Positions 6,943-15,905 of a stretch of 64,000 bases of DNA are shown in pieces; the first letter of the stretch is position 1; every line of letters starts with the position of its first letter. The stretch comes from Oribacterium sp. P6A1 (GTDB lineage: Bacteria > Bacillota > Clostridia > Lachnospirales > Lachnospiraceae), in contig NZ_JNKO01000014.1 in assembly GCF_000702885.1 (NCBI RefSeq), forward strand, positions 1 through 64,000, read 5' to 3'. Both the position numbers and the translations under genes were made by a program. The notes beneath the pieces are model-generated. The model did not search any database. It saw only the letters and a program-made list of their open reading frames with translations, and was not told the origin of the DNA.

Positions 6943-7908
6943 ATGAATCTTGAATTTTTTACACCGAAATCAACGGATGCAGAAAAGATAGCACCCTTTT
7001 ACTATATGAGGCCCAACAAAGCCTGCGACAGCGGAGTCCTTGATACTTTTCTCTGGAGAGACTATTACAATATTCGTGTGTGTATAGCTGATGATAAAGC
7101 CCTGCTGTTTCTGATGGAGAGTAAGGGTGAGTATTTTTCTGCCATGCCTTTCTGCAAAGAAGAAGACCTTTTGTACTATTTCAATGTCCTGGAAAAGTAT
7201 TTTAATGATGTATTGAAAAAGCCGTTAAAGATATATCTTGCCGATGAAGAAGCGGTGGAAGCATTGGCACTTAATGAAAACTGCAGCTATCTTGTTAAAG
7301 AGGAATTTGACCTGAAGGACTATCTCTACAGCGGGGATGACTTAAGAAATCTTTCCGGCAAAAAATTTCACAAGAAGAAAAATCTCGTAAATAAGTTTAT
7401 GAGAGAATACGAGGGTCGATGGGAATACAGAAGCCTGTGCTGCAGTGATAAAGAGGAAGTGCTTGAGTTTCTTGACAAATGGTACGAAAAAAGAAGTGAT
7501 GAGGAAAAGGAAGCGGAAGATACCCTGGAATACGAAATCATGGGTCTCCATGAAATGTTAAAGGAATGTTTCCATCTTGATACCTTTAAAGCCGGAGGAA
7601 TATATGTTGACGGCAATCTGGAGGCATTTTCCATAGGAGCTCTTAACCCTGGGGAAGATATGGCCTGCATCGCTATCGAGAAGGGCAATTCAGAGATTCC
7701 AGGCATATATCAGGTCATAAACCAGCAGTTTCTTTGCCACGAATTTCCCGAGGCAGCCATCATAAACCGGGAGGATGACGTAGGTCTTCCGGGATTAAGG
7801 AAGGCAAAAGAAAGCTATAATCCCATCGGTTACGAAAGAAAATTCATGGTGCTCCAAAAGGATTTTGAGGGCTGGAGAGATGAAATAAGCGATATTTACG
7901 AAACCTGA
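6943..7908 (+). CDS. DUF2156 (LPG-synthase C-terminal-like, GNAT-fold) protein
   Basis: 321 residues. The start LEFFTPKSTDAEKIAPFYYM, the segment NLSGKKFHKKKNLVNKFMREY near residue 140, and FKAGGIYVDGNLEAFSIGAL near residue 220, then INREDDVGLPGLRKAKESYNP, fit the soluble DUF2156 family, which shares a double GNAT fold with the catalytic part of lysyl-phosphatidylglycerol synthases. It is likely an aminoacyl- or acyl-transferase of unknown acceptor. The next gene, also GNAT, starts 4 nt after this stop; the two are commonly paired in Firmicutes. Confidence 0.8.
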   Translation: MNLEFFTPKSTDAEKIAPFYYMRPNKACDSGVLDTFLWRDYYNIRVCIADDKALLFLMESKGEYFSAMPFCKEEDLLYYFNVLEKYFNDVLKKPLKIYLADEEAVEALALNENCSYLVKEEFDLKDYLYSGDDLRNLSGKKFHKKKNLVNKFMREYEGRWEYRSLCCSDKEEVLEFLDKWYEKRSDEEKEAEDTLEYEIMGLHEMLKECFHLDTFKAGGIYVDGNLEAFSIGALNPGEDMACIAIEKGNSEIPGIYQVINQQFLCHEFPEAAIINREDDVGLPGLRKAKESYNPIGYERKFMVLQKDFEGWRDEISDIYET

Positions 7909-7912
7909 ATCA

Positions 7913-8680
7913 GTGAATTATAAAAATATCATTAGTTCCAACCATGACCGAATCATTTTAAGTGATTCAGCACTGCGGCCACTTGAAACCCTGTCGAAAA
8001 AATACAAATCTATGAACGAAATCTATGTCCTGACTGAAAAAAATCAAAAATACGAAACCAAAGCACTTTATGAGGAAGTGTTCCCGGAAGACAAGGGGCC
8101 GTTTTCAGACTGGTACTACGAGGACCGCTGCCGGGATAATATCATTATAAGCATGAAAAGCCATGGCGAAATCATAGCCATGGCCCATCTCAATCCTTTT
8201 ACGGTTTGTAACAAAGATGGACAAGAAGCTCCAATATACTATATTTATGCGGTGGCCACCAAAAAAACTGAGCGGCACAAAGGGTGCATGACTGCCGTTT
8301 TAAATAAATCCTTTGAAACAATGAAGGAAAAACATGTTCCTTTTTGTTTCCTCATACCTGTCAGCGAATCTATCTATACCCCCTTTGGTTTTTATACCGT
8401 TTCGAAGTTTACTCCTGAACGGATATTGGATTTTTCCGAGGTTACTTCAAATTATGATATTTATATAAAAGAGGATGAGGATTATCAGAGAAGAGCACTT
8501 AAGGAAGATGAGTTATGTGAAAACATGGAGGAAGACCTTCCCGAGAATCCCGTTATCATGGTGAAGATAATTTCCGAAAAGTCTTTTGCCATCTTCAGCG
8601 GTCTTTCTGATGATGCCACGGAAAAGGAAATGATCAGTTGGCTTAAGAAACAGAGAATCTATATTTCAGAGTCTGTATAA
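7913..8680 (+). CDS. GNAT-family N-acetyltransferase
   Basis: 255 residues from a GTG start 4 nt after the previous stop, with no strong Shine-Dalgarno, suggesting translational coupling; an in-frame ATG at 8012 is a less likely start because it would remove the first conserved helix. The acetyl-CoA-binding region is IYYIYAVATKKTERHKGCMTAVL (about residues 105-127), followed by CFLIPVSESIYTPFGFYTV. The layout resembles the Eis-like GNAT group with a C-terminal sterol-carrier-like half. Acceptor unknown; likely functions with the DUF2156 partner. Confidence 0.7.
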   Translation: MNYKNIISSNHDRIILSDSALRPLETLSKKYKSMNEIYVLTEKNQKYETKALYEEVFPEDKGPFSDWYYEDRCRDNIIISMKSHGEIIAMAHLNPFTVCNKDGQEAPIYYIYAVATKKTERHKGCMTAVLNKSFETMKEKHVPFCFLIPVSESIYTPFGFYTVSKFTPERILDFSEVTSNYDIYIKEDEDYQRRALKEDELCENMEEDLPENPVIMVKIISEKSFAIFSGLSDDATEKEMISWLKKQRIYISESV

Positions 8681-8717
8681 TGATACTTTAAAAAAATAAT
8701 ATGTTATCCGCTTATTC

Positions 8718-8767
8718 ATACTAAAAAGCCTGCCGAAATCTTTGGGTAGAGTAAATTTTTTAGTATG
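8718..8767 (+). repeat. Inverted repeat before the VOC gene
   Basis: CATACTAAAAA (8718-8728) and TTTTTAGTATG (8757-8767) are perfect reverse complements 28 nt apart. The right arm touches the GGAAGG ribosome site (8768-8773 region) of the gene at 8783. It may be an operator or an RNA stem controlling translation. Confidence 0.45.
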
Positions 8768-8782
8768 GAAGGAGTATACCCT

Positions 8783-9166
8783 ATGAAAATCACAGGTTTT
8801 TGCCCATTGATCGTAACTAAGGACCCTGAATCGGTAATGAAGGTTTTTGAAGAGCTGGGTTTTGAAAGACGCCACACAAAGAAGGATATCGAGGGCGGCA
8901 CCGTTACCAGTTATTCCATGAAGGATGTAAACGGCTTCCGCATTAATATAGCAGCTTCTGAAAACATGGAAAAAGACCTTACCTCCATGAGTATGAATGT
9001 TGATAATTTTCAGGAGGCTTATGATTTCTTTATTTCCAAGGGCTATGTTAATCCCCGGGGAGATAAGGTCACAGATACAAGTTCATCAAGAGCAACTATG
9101 CTTATTTCACCTTCAGGTTTCCCGATCACGATTTCAGAACACATAAAGAAGGGAAACCGGGAGTAA
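8783..9166 (+). CDS. VOC (glyoxalase/bleomycin resistance) superfamily protein
   Basis: 127 residues. I choose the ATG at 8783, behind GGAAGGAG, over the in-frame ATG at 8765, which overlaps that ribosome site. The fold pattern is beta-alpha-beta-beta-beta: PLIVTKDPESVMKVFEELGFERRHTK, then SMKDVNGFRINIAAS, then a second half with SMNVDNFQEAYDFFISKGY and MLISPSGFPITISEH. VOC proteins bind a metal or sequester small molecules; the usual first metal ligand His is not obvious, so a binding rather than catalytic role is possible. A strong terminator follows. Confidence 0.75.
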   Translation: MKITGFCPLIVTKDPESVMKVFEELGFERRHTKKDIEGGTVTSYSMKDVNGFRINIAASENMEKDLTSMSMNVDNFQEAYDFFISKGYVNPRGDKVTDTSSSRATMLISPSGFPITISEHIKKGNRE

Positions 9167-9186
9167 GCGTCTTAACATAAATGCTG

Positions 9187-9216
9187 ACGGACTTTCGGAA
9201 ACGAAGGTCCGTTTTT
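9187..9216 (+). terminator. Rho-independent terminator
   Basis: Stem ACGGACTTTCG / CGAAGGTCCGT with a GAAA tetraloop and TTTTT. It lies between the VOC gene and asparaginase and rules out the long upstream extension of the asparaginase frame. Confidence 0.9.
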
Positions 9217-9303
9217 GATTATGCTTCCCATAACGTAATCTTATTTAAACATACTGAAAAACCATATATAATATGGCATAAGAATCATCCCAGGGAGGCA
9301 ATC

Positions 9304-10302
9304 ATGAACAAGAAAATACTGATAATCAATACCGGCGGAACCTTATCATCAGTCATGAAAGAAAGCGGGCTTGTTCCCGGCTTATCCATCCATGACATGC
9401 AGAAGGAACTCCATGTGGTTTCCGGCGATACCAAAATAGAAATCGAAGATTTCTGTTCTTTGGACAGTGCCAACATTTTTCCGGAAGACTGGAGCATTCT
9501 GGCACAGCATATAAGTGAAAGAAGAAATGACTATGACGGTATCGTAGTGATACACGGAACCGATACCATGGCATACACTTCATCCATGCTTTCATTCATG
9601 CTGAGAAACATTAACATCCCCGTGGTTATCACAGGTTCCCAGCTTTCCATCACAAACCCTGTGGCAGATGCCATGGAAAACTGCCGCTGCGCTATTCATA
9701 TGGCTGCAAGCGGTATTCCCGGAGTGTTTGTAGCCTTTAACAGAAAGGTGATGCTGGGATGCAGAGTATCAAAGGTACGTTCCCTCAGTTTTGATGCCTT
9801 TGAAAGCATCAATTATCCGAACATCGCTACCATCAGCTCTCTCGGAATGAAGATAGATAATTCCGCAGTGCCGGAAAGAAGCGGTATATTTCAGCTTTCC
9901 AATAAGTATTCAGATAAAGTGGCCATGATAAAGATGTTCCCGGGACTTCACAGAAGTCTTCTTGAATCCATTGCGGAGCAGGGCTACAAAGGTCTTTTCA
10001 TCGAAGCCTATGGAATAGGGGGAATGCCCTTTCTGAAGCATGACTTCATCAGCACTCTTGATAAGCTGATACAGGGAGGCATGACTGTTGTGGTCGGAAC
10101 CCAGTGCAGATACGAAGGTTCCAAAATGGACGTATACGAAACCGGAAGAAAGACTCTCGAAATCGGCGCACTTCAGGCTCATGATATGACCGCGGAAGCA
10201 GCATTGACAAAACTTATGTGGATACTCGGCATCACCGAGAATCCTTCTGAAATCAGGGATTACTACTCCATGAGTATCGCCGGAGAGATAAGAAAAGCAT
10301 AA
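9304..10302 (+). CDS. ansA: Type I L-asparaginase
   Basis: 332 residues starting at the ATG behind GGGAGG (8 nt spacing); the frame extends upstream only through a terminator hairpin. It hydrolyses L-asparagine to aspartate and ammonia in the cytosol (no signal peptide). The two nucleophile motifs are present: NTGGTLSS at residues 9-16 and VVIHGTDTMAYT around residue 80-92. VVITGSQLSI and the C-terminal ALTKLMWIL segment match the type I (AnsA-like) family. The stop is followed directly by AAAGGAGG for the next gene 11 nt on, so it may be cotranscribed with the formate dehydrogenase locus. A TATAAT at 9267-9272 lacks a good -35 element. Confidence 0.9.
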   Translation: MNKKILIINTGGTLSSVMKESGLVPGLSIHDMQKELHVVSGDTKIEIEDFCSLDSANIFPEDWSILAQHISERRNDYDGIVVIHGTDTMAYTSSMLSFMLRNINIPVVITGSQLSITNPVADAMENCRCAIHMAASGIPGVFVAFNRKVMLGCRVSKVRSLSFDAFESINYPNIATISSLGMKIDNSAVPERSGIFQLSNKYSDKVAMIKMFPGLHRSLLESIAEQGYKGLFIEAYGIGGMPFLKHDFISTLDKLIQGGMTVVVGTQCRYEGSKMDVYETGRKTLEIGALQAHDMTAEAALTKLMWILGITENPSEIRDYYSMSIAGEIRKA

Positions 10303-10313
10303 AGGAGGTCCTT

Positions 10314-12149
10314 ATGCGCCTACTTCCCAAAAAAGGAAACATGAATGAACGTATAGATACAGTGCTTCATAAATTTCGTTCAAGAATGACATCATATCCC
10401 CCGGGTATGTGTCCTCTTACTCTGTACCGTTCACTTCTCCATATTTCCATGAATCAGTCCTGCGGAAAATGCATCCCCTGCAGAGACGGTCTCCATGAAG
10501 TGGACCGGCTGTTAAAAAGCATCATAAACGGCGATGCCTCAAGAGATTCCCTGTCAGAACTCGAAAAAAAATGTCTGATGATCGAAGAAACCTCCGACTG
10601 TGCCGTAGGCGCTTCGGGAGCGAGACTCATTCTTGACTCGCTTAAGGACTTTTCAGACGAGTACGAAAGCCATATCGAGAAAAAACGCTGTGTGGAAAAT
10701 ACAGTTCAGACTATTCCCTGTATAACTCTCTGTCCCGCCCATGTGGATGTCCCGGGATACATAGCACACATAAAAGAAGGTAACATGGCAGATGCCATAA
10801 AGGTGATACGTGACAGAAATCCATTCCCCACAGCCTGTGCCTACATATGCGAGCATCCCTGTGAAAATAAATGCAGAAGATCACTGATTGACGCCCCTTT
10901 AAATATAAGAGGGCTTAAAAAGTATGCTGTTGACAATGTTTCCGCCGACAGTGTACCCACGCCCCGGAGAAATGTCAGCACCGGAAAAAAAGTGGCCATC
11001 ATAGGCGGCGGTCCCGGAGGACTTACTGCTGCATATTTTCTTTCTCTTATGGGACATGAAGCCGATATTTACGAGGAACATGAAAAGCTTGGAGGGATGC
11101 TCAGATACGGAATCCCGGAATACAGACTTCCTAAAGACAAACTGGACTCTGATATAAACGCCATACTGTCTGCCGGTGATATAAAGGTCTTTACAGGTAC
11201 AAAAATCGGAAGAGATATTCCCTTTGAAAAGCTTAAAAAGGATTATGATGCCGTATATATAGGTATAGGAGCACAGCTTGGAAATCGTATGCCCATGGAA
11301 AACCATGATGCAGAGGGGGTTATACCTGCTGCTGATTTTCTTCAGAAAGTGGCAAGGGGCGATTCCATGGATCTCAGCGGAAAAAAAGTGGTGATCATAG
11401 GCGGCGGAAATGTGGCTATGGATGCCGCAAGAACAGTTGTGAGACTTAATGCAGAAACTGTCCATGTGTTTACAAGAAAAAGAGACGACTATACAGCACT
11501 TGAAAGTGAGATGGAATCAGCCATGCAGGAAGGTGTGAGATTCCGTACTCTGTTAAGCTTTCTGCATATAGAAACAAACCCGGATACAGGGGCTGTTCAG
11601 GCTGTGTGGCTGCAGCCCGAAATCGTAAATACCTATGACGACTTCGGCTTTGTGACCACCGAACATTCAAGTAACTATCCTTATCGTTTCAAGTGTGATC
11701 TCCTTATTCTGGGGGTAGGTCAGAGAAGCGACAGCGAAGCCTTTTCGGAAGCAGGCGTACCTGTACAAAGAGGCAGGATACAGGCATCGGAAGCCTGCAT
11801 AGTACAGGGGATGGATGGAGTCTTTTCCGGAGGGGACTGTGTCACAGGACCTTCCACTGCCATAAGAGCCATCGCTGCCGGTCAGGTTGCCGCCATAAAC
11901 ATTGACGAATATCTGGGATACCACCATAAGATTAGTCTTGAGACAGATATCCCTCCTGCATATCCCAATCCCTGTATCCCCACAGGAAGAGCAGAGATTG
12001 AAGAAAAAGATCCCTTTGAGAGAAGAACCAATTTTGATTTTGTAGAACTGCCCATGACTTATGAAGAGGCCATGAGAGAATCCGGAAGGTGTCTCCGATG
12101 CGATCATTATGGCTGCGGTTCGATGGAAGGAGGCCGGGGAGATAAATGA
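10314..12149 (+). CDS. Formate dehydrogenase-associated FAD/Fe-S electron-transfer subunit (NuoF C-terminal + GltD-like)
   Basis: 611 residues behind AAAGGAGG. Three parts: residues 20-120 match the C-terminal 4Fe-4S domain of NuoF/HndC-type subunits (SCGKCIPCRDG, then DCAVGAS); residues 135-205 match the DPYD/GltD N-terminal helical Fe-S domain (CITLCPAHVDVPGYI, CEHPCENKCRR); residues 220-550 are an FAD/NAD(P) two-Rossmann reductase (IIGGGPGGLTAAYFL and VVIIGGGNVAMDAARTV). The tail has CLRCDHYGC. The FMN-binding core of NuoF is missing. It should pass electrons between NAD(P)H (or ferredoxin) and the catalytic subunit, whose gene overlaps by 4 bp (ATGA). Which pyridine nucleotide is used is unknown. 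Confidence 0.85.
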   Translation: MRLLPKKGNMNERIDTVLHKFRSRMTSYPPGMCPLTLYRSLLHISMNQSCGKCIPCRDGLHEVDRLLKSIINGDASRDSLSELEKKCLMIEETSDCAVGASGARLILDSLKDFSDEYESHIEKKRCVENTVQTIPCITLCPAHVDVPGYIAHIKEGNMADAIKVIRDRNPFPTACAYICEHPCENKCRRSLIDAPLNIRGLKKYAVDNVSADSVPTPRRNVSTGKKVAIIGGGPGGLTAAYFLSLMGHEADIYEEHEKLGGMLRYGIPEYRLPKDKLDSDINAILSAGDIKVFTGTKIGRDIPFEKLKKDYDAVYIGIGAQLGNRMPMENHDAEGVIPAADFLQKVARGDSMDLSGKKVVIIGGGNVAMDAARTVVRLNAETVHVFTRKRDDYTALESEMESAMQEGVRFRTLLSFLHIETNPDTGAVQAVWLQPEIVNTYDDFGFVTTEHSSNYPYRFKCDLLILGVGQRSDSEAFSEAGVPVQRGRIQASEACIVQGMDGVFSGGDCVTGPSTAIRAIAAGQVAAINIDEYLGYHHKISLETDIPPAYPNPCIPTGRAEIEEKDPFERRTNFDFVELPMTYEEAMRESGRCLRCDHYGCGSMEGGRGDK

Positions 12150-14854
12150 TTGATGTTACCATCAACGGAAAAACCTGTTCAGGTAATGAAGGCTCTACCA
12201 TACTTGAAATCGCCCGTGACAACGGAATATTTATTCCTACTCTTTGTTTTCTTGAAGGTGTAAGCGATATAGGCTCCTGCAGGATGTGTATGGTGGAATG
12301 CGAAGGATATGAGATGCTCCTTGCCGCCTGCAGAACTAAAATAAAAGAGGGCATGGTCATAAGAACCGAATCAGAGAAGATTAACTCCTACAGAAAAGCC
12401 ATGCTGGAACTTATCCTGTCCAATCATAAAACCGACTGTATGAGCTGCCCTTCCAACGGAGCCTGTGAGCTTCAGACTCTTTGCAACAGGTATGAGGTGA
12501 GCCATGCCCTTTCACCGGGTACGAGAGTCGCCATGGATATGAAGCTTCCTGTTCTTAGGGAACACCCATTCATAGATTATGATCCGGGAAAATGCATACA
12601 TTGCCAGAGATGCATCAATGCCTGCCACCGTATAGCCTGCAACGGTACACTGAAAAGCGACAGGCTGGGAAGTTTTCATATAGTCAATGCTCCTTTTGGA
12701 AAAGATTATAAGGAATCCGGATGTGAATCCTGCGGAAATTGTGTAAGTGTATGTCCAACGGGGGCTCTTACTTTAAAAAAGGAAAATGACTACAGAAACT
12801 GGGAAGTAACAAAGGTTCTTACCACCTGTCCGCACTGCGCCACAGGATGCCAGTTATATCTCATTGTAAAAGACGGGAAGATCGTAAACGTGGAGGCAGC
12901 CTCAGGCCCTTCCAATCATAAAAGACTATGCGTAAAGGGCAGAAGCGGAAGCTTTGAATTTGTACATTCAAAGGACAGACTAACTAAGCCTCTGATAAAA
13001 GACCGGGTTACGGGAGTCTTCAGAGAAGCATCCTGGGAAGAAGCCATTTCCTATACGGCTCAAAGATTCATGTCAATTAAAGAAAGTTTTGGAAGCGAAG
13101 CTTTGGCCGGCTTTGCCTGCTCACGATCCGCAAATGAAGACATTTACATGGTGCAAAAGATGGTCCGCACCTGTTTTGGCACCAATAACACAGATAACTG
13201 CGCAAGAGTCTGTCATTCCGCCTCAGTCGCAGGTCTCGCAAAAACCCTTGGATCAGGAGCCATGACAAATCCCATCAGGGATATCACTGCGGATGTGGAC
13301 TGTATTCTCCTTGTGGGCTCAAATCCGGAAGAAGCCCATCCTGTTGTGGGTATGCAGATCCGGAAAGCCGTAAAAAACGGAACCAGACTCATAGTGGTGG
13401 ACCCCAGAGATATAGGTCTTTCGTCCCTTGCGGATATACATCTGAAGCTTCGCCCCGGCACAAATGTAGCTTTTGCCAACGGCATGATGCATGTGATGAT
13501 AAAGGAAGATCTTATAGATCATGAATACATAAAAGAACATGCCGAGGGCTTCAATGAGCTTAAGACACTTGTGGAGAAGTATACTCCCGAAAAAGTTGCA
13601 GAGATCTGTCATATAGATCCCGATAAGCTTAAAGAGGCTGCCAGAATGTATGCCACCGCAAAAAAAGCCCCTATCATCTACTGTCTCGGAGTTACCGAAC
13701 ACTCTACAGGCACGGAAGGTGTCATGAGCATGTCAAATATGGCTGTCATCACAGGTAAGATAGGAAGAAGCGGCTGTGGTGTGAACCCTTTGAGGGGTCA
13801 GAACAATGTTCAGGGCGCCTGTGACATGGGTGCCATGCCCACAGACTATCCCGGTTATCAGAAGGTTGATAATGAAGAAGTCCGGAAAAAATTCGAAAAA
13901 GCCTGGGGCGTTGACCTGAATCCTGTTCCTGGCCTTAAGGCTACTGATGTTTTCCCTGCCGCTATAGAAGGAAAGATAAAGGGGCTTTATATCTGCGGTG
14001 AGGATCCAATAGTTTCGGATCCCGACACTCACCATATCATAAAAGCCCTGGAGAGTCTTGATTTCCTGGTGGTGCAGGACCTCTTCATGACAAAGACCGC
14101 GGAGTACGCAGATGTGATACTTCCCGGAATAAGCTATGCAGAGAAGGAAGGAACCTTTACGAACACGGAACGCCGGGTACAAAGAATACGAAAGGCTGTC
14201 ACTCTGGATGGTGATATGCGCCCGGACACAGACATTATCACAGACCTTATGAACGCCATGGGGTATAAGCAGCCTTACCTTACTCCGGCAGAAATCATGG
14301 ATGAAATAGCTTCCGTCACTCCAAGCTTCCATGGAATTTCTCATGAACGACTTGACAGAGGCGAGAGTCTTCAGTGGCCATGCCCGGATAAGGACCACCC
14401 CGGAACTCCCATCATGCATACAGGACATCCCGCAAGAGGAAAAGCCCTGCTTTATCCTGCGGAATTTAAAGAATCCCGGGAACTTCCCGATGAGGAGTAC
14501 CCGTTTATACTAAGCACCGGCCGCATACTTTACCATTACAATGCTGGCGCCATGACAAAACGGACCCCCGGACTTATGGATATCTCCGGGGAAGGCTTCA
14601 TAGAAATAAACTTTAAGGATGCCGACAGACTGGGAATTAAAAAAGGTGACAGGATAACTGTCAGGAGCAGAAGAGGTGAGATAACAGCCACAGCTCATGT
14701 GGGAAGAAAGGTTTCGGAAGGCGAAACCTGGATGCCTTTCCATTTTCCGGATTCTCCTGTAAATGTTCTCACAAATGCTGCACTAGACGAATTTGCAAGG
14801 ATACCTGAATACAAGGTCTGTGCTGTACAGCTGGTTTCGCATAATGAAAGCTGA
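12146..14854 (+). CDS. fdhA: Formate dehydrogenase catalytic subunit (cysteine type, NuoG-like N-terminus)
   Basis: 902 residues. The N-terminus carries a 2Fe-2S domain (CFLEGVSDIGSCRMCMVEC), a His-Cys 4Fe-4S site (NHKTDCMSCPSNGACELQTLC), and a double 4Fe-4S ferredoxin domain (CIHCQRCINACH; CESCGNCVSVCP). The molybdopterin oxidoreductase part begins at CPHCATGC near residue 230. The metal-ligand position is Cys356 in CARVCHSASVAGL, encoded by TGT, so this is not a selenocysteine enzyme. It oxidises formate or reduces CO2 using a bis-MGD Mo/W centre. The C-terminal MGD-binding domain (FILSTGRILYHYNAG, ending near residue 895) is complete. Downstream MobA could supply the MGD cofactor. Confidence 0.9.
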   Translation: MIDVTINGKTCSGNEGSTILEIARDNGIFIPTLCFLEGVSDIGSCRMCMVECEGYEMLLAACRTKIKEGMVIRTESEKINSYRKAMLELILSNHKTDCMSCPSNGACELQTLCNRYEVSHALSPGTRVAMDMKLPVLREHPFIDYDPGKCIHCQRCINACHRIACNGTLKSDRLGSFHIVNAPFGKDYKESGCESCGNCVSVCPTGALTLKKENDYRNWEVTKVLTTCPHCATGCQLYLIVKDGKIVNVEAASGPSNHKRLCVKGRSGSFEFVHSKDRLTKPLIKDRVTGVFREASWEEAISYTAQRFMSIKESFGSEALAGFACSRSANEDIYMVQKMVRTCFGTNNTDNCARVCHSASVAGLAKTLGSGAMTNPIRDITADVDCILLVGSNPEEAHPVVGMQIRKAVKNGTRLIVVDPRDIGLSSLADIHLKLRPGTNVAFANGMMHVMIKEDLIDHEYIKEHAEGFNELKTLVEKYTPEKVAEICHIDPDKLKEAARMYATAKKAPIIYCLGVTEHSTGTEGVMSMSNMAVITGKIGRSGCGVNPLRGQNNVQGACDMGAMPTDYPGYQKVDNEEVRKKFEKAWGVDLNPVPGLKATDVFPAAIEGKIKGLYICGEDPIVSDPDTHHIIKALESLDFLVVQDLFMTKTAEYADVILPGISYAEKEGTFTNTERRVQRIRKAVTLDGDMRPDTDIITDLMNAMGYKQPYLTPAEIMDEIASVTPSFHGISHERLDRGESLQWPCPDKDHPGTPIMHTGHPARGKALLYPAEFKESRELPDEEYPFILSTGRILYHYNAGAMTKRTPGLMDISGEGFIEINFKDADRLGIKKGDRITVRSRRGEITATAHVGRKVSEGETWMPFHFPDSPVNVLTNAALDEFARIPEYKVCAVQLVSHNES

Positions 14855-14878
14855 GAAACCTATGAGGAGAAGTTATAT

Positions 14879-15472
14879 ATGAAAGACGGAATTATATTTT
14901 CAGAAAAAGAGAAAAAAGTGTCTCGTTCTGCCATCACACGTAAGATAGAACGGACAGGATATGAATGCATATTTATGATTCTATGTTGTGTTGCAGGAGT
15001 CCTGGCCAAAAAAGCCATTAACCCCGCAGCCAATATGATGACTGACTTTCTTCATATTCCCGGAGGAATATCCACAGCCCTGTCACTCATGTTTCTTGTT
15101 ATGGGAGCAGGCCTCACAAACGGCAGATGGAATGCGGGAATCATGGGACTTGTTCAGGGAATCAGTGCACTTTTGATGGGCTCCGTGGGAAGCATGGGAG
15201 TTCTTATCCCTGTAGCCTATTTCATTCCCGGTGTTGTAATTGACCTGATGATGCTGCTTCCCCTTAAAACTCCTTCCGGAATGAGAGTGAAAGCATTCCT
15301 TGCAAATCTTGCATCATCATTATCAGCAGCTTTATTTGCGGATGTAATGGTCTTTCACCTTCCTTTAAACGTTCTTACTGTTTATATCCTTGTGGCAGCC
15401 CTGTCGGGAGCTGTATGCGGATATGCTGCGGGAGAAGTTATTAACCTGACCCATGGAGATAAAAATGAATAA
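14879..15472 (+). CDS. ECF-transporter S-component-like membrane protein
   Basis: 197 residues behind AGGAGAAG. A basic N-terminus is followed by about five to six hydrophobic helices with Gly/Ala/Met-rich faces (for example ALSLMFLVMGAGLTNGRWNAGIMGLVQGISALLMG), the look of substrate-binding S-components of energy-coupling-factor transporters (the YkoE/ThiT-like size class). No ECF ATPase or T-component is next to it, which fits group II ECF systems that share a distant module. Its place between fdhA and mobA suggests import of something needed for the molybdo-enzyme, but that is inference from context only. Confidence 0.6.
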   Translation: MKDGIIFSEKEKKVSRSAITRKIERTGYECIFMILCCVAGVLAKKAINPAANMMTDFLHIPGGISTALSLMFLVMGAGLTNGRWNAGIMGLVQGISALLMGSVGSMGVLIPVAYFIPGVVIDLMMLLPLKTPSGMRVKAFLANLASSLSAALFADVMVFHLPLNVLTVYILVAALSGAVCGYAAGEVINLTHGDKNE

Positions 15473-15905
15473 AAAAATAAAATTTATCCTGGCGGGGCTC
15501 ATTCTGGGCCTCGCCATAGTAACGGGAATCGTTTCAGCCATATATCTTAAGGGGCGAAAAAGCATCCCCGAAAATCAGATATCCCTTACTGTTAATTCCG
15601 AGGAAAAATTTATATCTCTTTCGGATTTTAAGTTTTCTAAAGTAAGTGAAGATATATCAAACAAAAAGGGAGAAACAAAACATATCGAAGGTGATGGGGT
15701 ACTAATCAAAGATATCATAGGTTCCGTTTCTTTTTCCGATATCACTGTTATATCAGATGATGAATACAGAGCATCCCTTGGTCCGGATGACATGGAAAAC
15801 GCCTGGCTGCTGCTTGATGAAGGAACTGCGAGACTGATCGTAAAAGGAGATAAAAACTCGAAACGTGATGTGAAGAATGTTGTAAGGATAGAAGTCAATG
15901 AATGA
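15465..15905 (+). CDS. Small exported protein with molybdopterin-binding (SUOX-like) fold
   Basis: 146 residues from an ATG with GGAG 6-7 nt upstream; overlaps the preceding gene by 8 bp and mobA by 8 bp. A signal anchor (residues 5-26) precedes a domain with DGVLIKDIIGS, ITVISDDEYRASLGPDDMENAWLLLDEGTARLIVKGDKNSKRDVKNVVRIEV. The pattern of GVLLKDIL, VTV.S.D.Y, AWLL, LRLVVPGDK..KR.VKN..KIEV is that of the oxidoreductase molybdopterin-binding domain (PF00174), here in a single minimal copy. The Cys ligand of sulfite oxidases is not visible. It may bind a pterin or assist the dehydrogenase; function unknown. Confidence 0.65.
   Translation: MNKKIKFILAGLILGLAIVTGIVSAIYLKGRKSIPENQISLTVNSEEKFISLSDFKFSKVSEDISNKKGETKHIEGDGVLIKDIIGSVSFSDITVISDDEYRASLGPDDMENAWLLLDEGTARLIVKGDKNSKRDVKNVVRIEVNE

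Noticed and set aside
13205-13215. Selenocysteine in the formate dehydrogenase
   Set aside because: The ligand codon is TGT (Cys), with no in-frame TGA and no obvious SECIS element after it.
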